This document shows, piece after piece, positions 5,801-10,044 of a stretch of 10,044 bases of DNA. Where the stretch lies: assembly GCA_022701475.1 (NCBI GenBank), contig JAKOOI010000307.1, positions 1-10,044 on the forward strand, read 5' to 3'. The translations under genes were made by a program, and so were the position numbers. The stretch is from Weeksellaceae bacterium (GTDB lineage: Bacteria; Bacteroidota; Bacteroidia; Flavobacteriales; Weeksellaceae). The notes under the pieces were generated by a model that was not told where the DNA came from, did no database searches, and saw only the letters and a list, made by a program, of their open reading frames with translations. The first letter of the stretch is position 1, and the number at the start of each line of letters is the position of its first letter.

Positions 5801-7003
5801 ATGAGCCTTTCCGGTAAAAAAATTCTGATTGCGGTTTCCGGAGGAATTGCAGCTTATAAAATTCATTTCCTGATCAGGGATTTTATCAGGAAAGGAGCCG
5901 AGGTCCAGGTCATTATGACGCCTGATGCCGAGCACTTCGTAACCAAACTAAGCCTTTCCACCTTATCCAGGAACCCGGTCTATACTGAATTTTATAATGA
6001 CCATGGGACCTGGAACAGCCATGTGGATATGGCATTATGGGCAGATCTGATGCTGGTGGCACCATGTACGGCCAATACACTGGCTAAGATGGTGCACGGA
6101 ATGTGCGACAGCCTGTTGATTGCCACCTATATGTCTGCCAAATGCCCGGTATATATTGCTCCGGCCATGGACCTGGATATGTATGCGCATCCCTCCACAA
6201 AAAAGAATATAGAACTCGCAGAAAGTTTCGGGCATACCGTTATTCCGGCAGAGCATGGTGAGCTGGCCAGCGGACTTATAGGACAGGGAAGGATGGCCGA
6301 GCCGGAAACCATTTCAAAAGCTGTGGAAAACTTCTTTACAGCAGAGAAAAAAGACGGGCTTCAGGGAAAAATTGTTTTAATTACCGCCGGTCCTACGTAT
6401 GAAGCTATTGATCCGGTACGGTTTATCGGTAACCATTCCTCCGGAAAAATGGGATTTGCCCTGGCTGAGGAAGCGGCATCAAGGGGAGCGCATGTCATCG
6501 TAGTATCAGGGCCGACTTCGCAGAAAACAGAAAATAAAAATATTGAAGTACATCCGGTAACCTCGGCCAGGGAAATGCTGTCCAAAGTTTTTGAGTTTTA
6601 TGATAAGGCAGATATTGCCATTGCCAGTGCTGCAGTGGCAGACTACGCCCCCAGGGAAGCGGCCAGTGAAAAGATCAAGAAAAATGACGATCATCTGACC
6701 ATAGAGCTGGTGAAAAATCCCGATATCCTTAAAACCATGGGCGAGAAAAAATCCCGCCAGTTCCTGGTAGGATTTGCGCTGGAAACCCAGCATGAGGAAG
6801 AAAATGCAAAAGGCAAACTGGAAAAGAAAAACCTGGATATGATCGTGCTGAATTCCCTCCGCGACCAGGGAGCCGGTTTCAAAGGGGATACCAATAAAAT
6901 TAAAATCTTTACCCGGACGGAAAAAAAGGAATTCGGACTGAAACCGAAAGATGAAGTGGCAGCAGATATCCTGGATTTTATTGAGGCTCAGATTGTAAAA
7001 TAA
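5801..7003 (+). CDS. coaBC: Bifunctional phosphopantothenoylcysteine decarboxylase / phosphopantothenate-cysteine ligase
   Basis: CoaBC joins cysteine to 4'-phosphopantothenate using CTP (CoaB) and decarboxylates the product with FMN (CoaC) to give 4'-phosphopantetheine for coenzyme A. At 400 residues it has the normal length. The N-terminal flavoprotein domain (about 5-180) shows SGGIAAYK, the catalytic histidine in WNSHVDMALWAD (His74), the PASANT-type loop as PCTANT (88-93), and PAMDLDM (121-127). The C-terminal ligase domain (about 187-397) shows ITAGPTYEAIDPVRFIGNHSSGKMG (Asn211), SAAVADYAP (277-284), KIKK (291-294) and VKNPDIL. In the CoaC substrate clamp the expected GxxxCGxxGxGR reads G-E-L-A-S-G-L-I-G-Q-G-R, so Ser157 stands at the usual cysteine. 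The next gene starts 36 bp after the stop, suggesting co-transcription. Confidence 0.97.
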   Translation: MSLSGKKILIAVSGGIAAYKIHFLIRDFIRKGAEVQVIMTPDAEHFVTKLSLSTLSRNPVYTEFYNDHGTWNSHVDMALWADLMLVAPCTANTLAKMVHGMCDSLLIATYMSAKCPVYIAPAMDLDMYAHPSTKKNIELAESFGHTVIPAEHGELASGLIGQGRMAEPETISKAVENFFTAEKKDGLQGKIVLITAGPTYEAIDPVRFIGNHSSGKMGFALAEEAASRGAHVIVVSGPTSQKTENKNIEVHPVTSAREMLSKVFEFYDKADIAIASAAVADYAPREAASEKIKKNDDHLTIELVKNPDILKTMGEKKSRQFLVGFALETQHEEENAKGKLEKKNLDMIVLNSLRDQGAGFKGDTNKIKIFTRTEKKEFGLKPKDEVAADILDFIEAQIVK

Positions 7004-7039
7004 TTTCCCTAAATTCCCGTTCTTAATTTTTAATTGAAA

Positions 7040-7945
7040 ATGAAAAAAATTGTAAGTCTATTTTTACTCCTTTTCCTATGCAACCTCAGCTTTTCCCAGG
7101 AACTGCTGGCTACCGTGCAGGTGAATTCGCAGCAGTTGGGTGGCAGTAACCAGTCGGCATACAAGGCGCTGGAAAAAAGCCTCAGGGATTTCATCAATAA
7201 TACCAGCTGGACCGGCAAAAGGCTTCAGAATTTTGAAAAAATCAAATCCAATTTTGCTATTGTCATCAGCGAAAGGGAAGGAAACCGTTTCAGGGGAACC
7301 ATCGTGGTACAGGCGGTACGCCCTGTATTCAATACCACCTATGAATCACCGCTGATCAACCTGCAGGACCAGAGGTTTTCTTTCGATTATGTGGAAAATG
7401 AAAACCTTATCTTTAATGAAAGGCAGTTTTCCGGGAAAAACCTCATTGATGTGATCAGCTTCTACGTATATGTCATTTTAGGCTATGATGCTGACAGTTT
7501 CCAGTCTATGGCAGGGACCCAGTGGTTCCAGAAAGCCCAGCAGATTGCCCAGAACGGCGAATCGCAGAATACCTATGACGGATGGAAGCAGATCAATGAG
7601 CCGAGAAGCCGTTCGATCCTGATCAAGGAAATCATGGCCCCGAGCTGGAGCCAGATCCGCGCCACCATTTATTCCTATCACCGCGCCGGTCTTGATAATT
7701 TATTCAATCAGGACCAGACCCAGGCCAAAAAAGTGATCTTTGATGCGCTGATGCAGCTGAAGCAATACGAAAACAACTTCCAGCAGGCATATTTCTTTAA
7801 TCTTTTCATGGATACCAAAGCTGATGAGATCTTCAATATCTTCAATACCGGAAACAACGGCGGTCTTGTCCTGGCCGACCTGAAAAATGAAATGATCATC
7901 CTGTCCCCGAAAAATACGGAGTCAAGATGGAACAAATGGAAATAA
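7040..7945 (+). CDS. porD: DUF4835 family secreted protein (PorD-like, type IX secretion-associated)
   Basis: The 301-residue product has a signal peptide: MKK, a hydrophobic core of about 12 residues, then LSFS before QE, with likely cleavage near residue 19-20. The mature protein begins ELLATVQVNSQQLGG. Other visible stretches are INNTSWTG, a region rich in aromatic and Asn/Gln residues, DVISFYVYVILGYDADSF, YDGWKQINEPRSRSILI, and near the end FFNLFMDTKADEIFNIFN. This pattern matches the DUF4835 family, one gene of which I recall being named PorD and linked to the type IX secretion system. I am fairly but not fully sure of that name, and no mechanism is known to me. The ATG at 7040 is preferred over an in-frame TTG at 7034, since it gives the standard MKK signal start. 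It follows coaBC by 36 bp, an order I recall as usual in Flavobacteriia. Confidence 0.82.
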   Translation: MKKIVSLFLLLFLCNLSFSQELLATVQVNSQQLGGSNQSAYKALEKSLRDFINNTSWTGKRLQNFEKIKSNFAIVISEREGNRFRGTIVVQAVRPVFNTTYESPLINLQDQRFSFDYVENENLIFNERQFSGKNLIDVISFYVYVILGYDADSFQSMAGTQWFQKAQQIAQNGESQNTYDGWKQINEPRSRSILIKEIMAPSWSQIRATIYSYHRAGLDNLFNQDQTQAKKVIFDALMQLKQYENNFQQAYFFNLFMDTKADEIFNIFNTGNNGGLVLADLKNEMIILSPKNTESRWNKWK

Positions 7946-7953
7946 TAAGTTCG

Positions 7954-7985
7954 TTTGAATTCTGAAATCTAAAGTTCTATATTTG
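7954..7985 (+). promoter_or_regulatory. Promoter of recN
   Basis: TTTG (7954-7957), a 20-bp spacer and TATATTTG (7978-7985) match the Bacteroidota promoter consensus exactly in both boxes and in spacing. Transcription would begin near 7991, about 20 nt before the ATG at 8012. This is the best promoter in the window and argues that recN has its own transcript. No obvious SOS-type palindrome overlaps it. Confidence 0.7.
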
Positions 7986-8011
7986 CAATAGCTAAATAAT
8001 TGCTATTATCA

Positions 8012-9661
8012 ATGCTTTCGAGAATTTACATTAAAAATTTCGCCCTGATCGATACCCTTGAAGTGTCGTTGCACAACGGTTTGCAGGTCATTACCGGGGA
8101 AACGGGTGCCGGAAAATCCATTATTTTAGGGGCATTGCGACTGATCCTCGGGGAACGGGCCGATGTAAAATCGATTTCAAAAACCGATCAGAAAAGTGTT
8201 GTGGAAACGGAATTTGCCCTGAACAACCAATTCAAGAAATTTTTCATCGAAAATGATCTTGATTACGAGCATCAGACCATCATACGACGGGAAATCCTGC
8301 CCTCAGGGAAATCCCGCGCATTTATCAATGATGTACCGGTTACGCTGGATGTCCTGAGGACCCTGTCTTCACAGCTGATTGACATTCATTCCCAGTTTGA
8401 GACGTCCAACCTGTTTACACCGGAATACCAGTTTAAAATTATCGACGGACTTTCTGAAAACAGGCAGCGGGTACAGGAATATCATCATGAGTTCTCAGAT
8501 TTCCAGAGCCTGAAAATACAGCTGAAAAAACTCCGCACCCAGCTTTCTGAGGCCAATAAAGAAAGCGATTACAAGGCCTTTCTTCTCACTGAACTGGAGG
8601 AACTGCATCTGGATAACGTGGATTTTGAAGAGCTCCAGAAGCAGCTTTCCATTCAGGAAAATGCCGGAATGATCTCCGAAAATCTCGCTCAGGTATTATC
8701 CAGGTTTCATCAGGAAGAAGTCGGAATCTTCTCTTTCTTCAATGAGGCTAAAAACAAGCTGGCCAGGATCGCGGAAGTTTCCCAAAGCTTTGCCGAGCTG
8801 CACGGAAGGCTGGAAACTTCCTTCGTGGAACTGAAAGATATTATTTCCGAACTTGAAAACGAGGCGGAAAGAATTGAAATACATCCTGAAAACCTGGCAG
8901 TACTTTCCGAACTGAATAACCGGATCAATGTTTTATTCCTTAAACACAGCGTAGGAGATATCACAGAGCTGCGGGCCGTAAGGGACCAGCTGGCAGGTGA
9001 CCAGAAGGGCGCTTCGGAGCTGGAATCGCAGATTGAAGAAATTGAGGAAAATATCTCGGCAAAAGAAAAATCCCTTCACGTTCTGGCAGCCAGGCTTTCT
9101 AAAAACAGGAAAAAGAGCATTCCGGTCTTTATTAAAAAGGCAGAAAGCCTGCTGAAAAAGCTCGGGCTTGAAAAAGCAAAGGTCGGTATTGAGCTTCAGG
9201 ATGCACAGGAATTCAATGCCTTCGGAAAAGAAAGCATCCAGCTGCTGTTCCAGGCCAACTCAGGATTTCCCCTGAAACCGATACAGACGGCCATTTCCGG
9301 TGGGGAAAGATCAAGGGTAATGCTGGCCGTAAAAAAGATCATTGCTGAGAGTGACGACCTTCCGACCCTTATTTTAGACGAAATCGATACCGGGGTTTCC
9401 GGAAAGGTAGCTGAAGAAATCGGGAACCTGATGCGTGAAATGTCAGCCGATATGCAGCTGATCGTTATTTCCCATCTGGCCCAGGTAGCAGCCAAAGGAA
9501 ACAACAATTACAAGGTAGTGAAAAAAGATGTGGCCGGTAAGACCCAGTCCACCATCATTCCGCTCAGCGATCAGGAGAAACTCAACGAAATCGCCCAGCT
9601 CCTGTCGGGCAGCAGGATTACCGAAGCCGCGCTGGCGCAGGCAAAAGAACTGATCGGGTAA
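8012..9661 (+). CDS. recN: DNA repair protein RecN
   Basis: RecN is an SMC-like ATPase that acts early in recombinational repair of double-strand breaks. The 549 residues match the family length. Seen in order: the N-terminal IYIKNFALID, Walker A GETGAGKS (29-36), the LIDIHSQFET motif (122-131, family form LxDIHGQ), a long coiled-coil region (about 150-385, shorter than in true SMC proteins), the ABC signature SGGERSR (429-435), Walker B with TLILDEIDTGVSG (452-464), and the H-loop VISHLAQVAA with His488. All catalytic motifs are intact. The frame extends upstream to a TTG at 8000, but the ATG at 8012 fits the usual MLxxxxIKNFALI start and lies behind the promoter at 7954-7985. A strong terminator follows, so recN is probably monocistronic. 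Confidence 0.97.
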   Translation: MLSRIYIKNFALIDTLEVSLHNGLQVITGETGAGKSIILGALRLILGERADVKSISKTDQKSVVETEFALNNQFKKFFIENDLDYEHQTIIRREILPSGKSRAFINDVPVTLDVLRTLSSQLIDIHSQFETSNLFTPEYQFKIIDGLSENRQRVQEYHHEFSDFQSLKIQLKKLRTQLSEANKESDYKAFLLTELEELHLDNVDFEELQKQLSIQENAGMISENLAQVLSRFHQEEVGIFSFFNEAKNKLARIAEVSQSFAELHGRLETSFVELKDIISELENEAERIEIHPENLAVLSELNNRINVLFLKHSVGDITELRAVRDQLAGDQKGASELESQIEEIEENISAKEKSLHVLAARLSKNRKKSIPVFIKKAESLLKKLGLEKAKVGIELQDAQEFNAFGKESIQLLFQANSGFPLKPIQTAISGGERSRVMLAVKKIIAESDDLPTLILDEIDTGVSGKVAEEIGNLMREMSADMQLIVISHLAQVAAKGNNNYKVVKKDVAGKTQSTIIPLSDQEKLNEIAQLLSGSRITEAALAQAKELIG

Positions 9662-9690
9662 TTTCCGGTCCCATAAAATAAGATAACAAC

Positions 9691-9721
9691 AAAAGGCTTC
9701 CGGTAAAAGGAGGTCTTTTTT
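9691..9721 (+). terminator. Rho-independent terminator of recN
   Basis: An 11-bp stem, AAAAGGCTTCC (9691-9701) with GGAGGTCTTTT (9709-9719), contains two G-T pairs and a 7-nt loop (GGTAAAA). It ends in a run of T to 9721 and starts 30 bp after the recN stop. Its A-rich left flank and T-rich right flank could also allow termination from the other strand. Confidence 0.8.
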
Positions 9722-10000
9722 AATGCATCTATAGAAGTTGCTCTTTGCTATATTCCGGCTCCTGCTGCGGGAGACGGGACAAAAAATCCGTTTGCTTAGT
9801 CCAGCAAATCTCCTGCCTGTTGTATGCATTGGAAAACCATCTGTCCCGGACTGATGGACTGCTCAGAAAAAAATGATCTCTGCCTTTGATCGCTTTCTGA
9901 ACTCTGTGATTTCATGCAACGTATTTCATCAGATATTTAATCTTCCGGATTCTGTAACATTTTATCCATCTCTCCAACTAATACAATAAAAAAGGTAACT
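9722..10000. other. Intergenic region without a recognisable gene
   Basis: Between the recN terminator and the next gene I find no convincing coding frame. The longest + strand frames I translated here are about 20 codons, and a minus-strand frame running back over the end of recN is a shadow of that gene. Small hairpins are present: TTTGCT (9791-9796) with AGCAAA (9803-9808), and a CTCC/GGAG pair near 9760-9775. I see no good TTTG-N20-TAnnTTTG promoter. The last bases, AAAAAAGG five bases before the ATG at 10001, form an unusually clear ribosome-binding site for this genome. The region may hold a promoter, a long 5' leader or a small RNA, but nothing is proven. Confidence 0.5.
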
Positions 10001-10044
10001 ATGTTTTTACAATTCCTAAGGTTGGAGATCAAAAGTTTTTTCCG
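10001..10044 (+). CDS. Start of a DUF5687-type membrane protein, 3' end outside window
   Basis: Fourteen complete codons read MFLQFLRLEIKSFF before the window ends. This amphipathic start (L-E-x-K-S-F-F) is how I remember DUF5687 proteins of Chryseobacterium and relatives beginning; those are multi-pass membrane proteins often next to an ABC-transporter ATPase. An AAAAAAGG sequence lies five bases before the ATG, supporting the start. With so few residues the assignment is a pattern match only; another ABC-type permease is possible. Confidence 0.55.
   Translation, partial: MFLQFLRLEIKSFF

Noticed and set aside
7040..7096. Lipoprotein signal on the DUF4835 protein (Cys14)
   Set aside because: The residues before Cys14 (Leu-Phe-Leu) do not form a lipobox, while a normal signal-peptidase site follows at Ser-Phe-Ser before Gln.
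9443..9829. A 128-codon minus-strand frame over the end of recN and the following gap
   Set aside because: Most of it is the complement of recN codons, it runs through the recN terminator, and its composition (Cys, Arg, Phe-rich) is not protein-like.
9817..9882. 21-codon frame in the recN downstream gap (MHWKTICPGL start)
   Set aside because: Very short, no ribosome-binding or promoter signal, and no similarity I recognise.
1..10044. Mobile element, prophage, CRISPR or defence island
   Set aside because: No transposase, integrase, direct-repeat array, long terminal inverted repeats or nuclease/toxin modules were seen; nearly every gene is a conserved core family.

Overview
The window looks like chromosomal DNA of a Bacteroidota bacterium of the Flavobacteriia, most likely Chryseobacterium or a close Weeksellaceae relative. 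This rests on several things seen in the sequence: an omega subunit of the flavobacterial type, DUF4126 and DUF4835 (PorD-like) proteins, a TPR-tailed protein of a Bacteroidota family, a start of the DUF5687 type, almost no Shine-Dalgarno sequences, and upstream elements resembling the Bacteroidota promoter TTTG-N19-21-TAnnTTTG. The genus is inferred from remembered protein sequences, not from a search.

Left part (1-3483). The 3' portion of a low-complexity, TPR-tailed hypothetical protein reads rightward and ends at a strong hairpin. Four genes then read leftward. In transcription order these are a TatD-type metal-dependent hydrolase, tcdA (tRNA ct6A cyclase, overlapping the TatD gene by 8 bp), rnpA (RNase P protein) and a DUF4126 membrane protein. 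Two of the four act on tRNA, TcdA on the modified base A37 and RnpA on 5' leader removal, so this is a small tRNA-biogenesis neighbourhood.

Middle (3484-4210). A TetR/AcrR regulator is divergent from the TatD-tcdA pair. The short region between them carries a 6+6 bp palindrome that overlaps the likely -33 element of the tetR promoter, a probable autoregulatory operator.

Right part (4258-10044). A rightward housekeeping cluster runs bamD (outer-membrane protein assembly lipoprotein), rpoZ (RNA polymerase omega), coaBC (two steps of coenzyme A synthesis), a secreted DUF4835/PorD-like protein and recN (double-strand-break repair). Hairpins after rpoZ and recN, plus promoter-like elements before bamD, rpoZ, coaBC and recN, suggest units of bamD-rpoZ, coaBC-porD and recN. 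After recN comes about 280 bp with no recognisable gene, then the first 14 codons of a DUF5687-type membrane protein that leaves the window.

I see no mobile element, CRISPR array, rRNA, tRNA, phage gene or defence system. The window is mainly conserved core genome. The points worth a second look are regulatory (TetR operator, rpoZ-coaBC hairpin pair, possible leaderless TatD) and in family detail (Ser in place of the usual CoaC cysteine, coiled-coil tail on BamD). Four starts given here (TatD, TetR, DUF4835, RecN) are the internal ATG rather than a slightly upstream TTG/GTG in the same frame.
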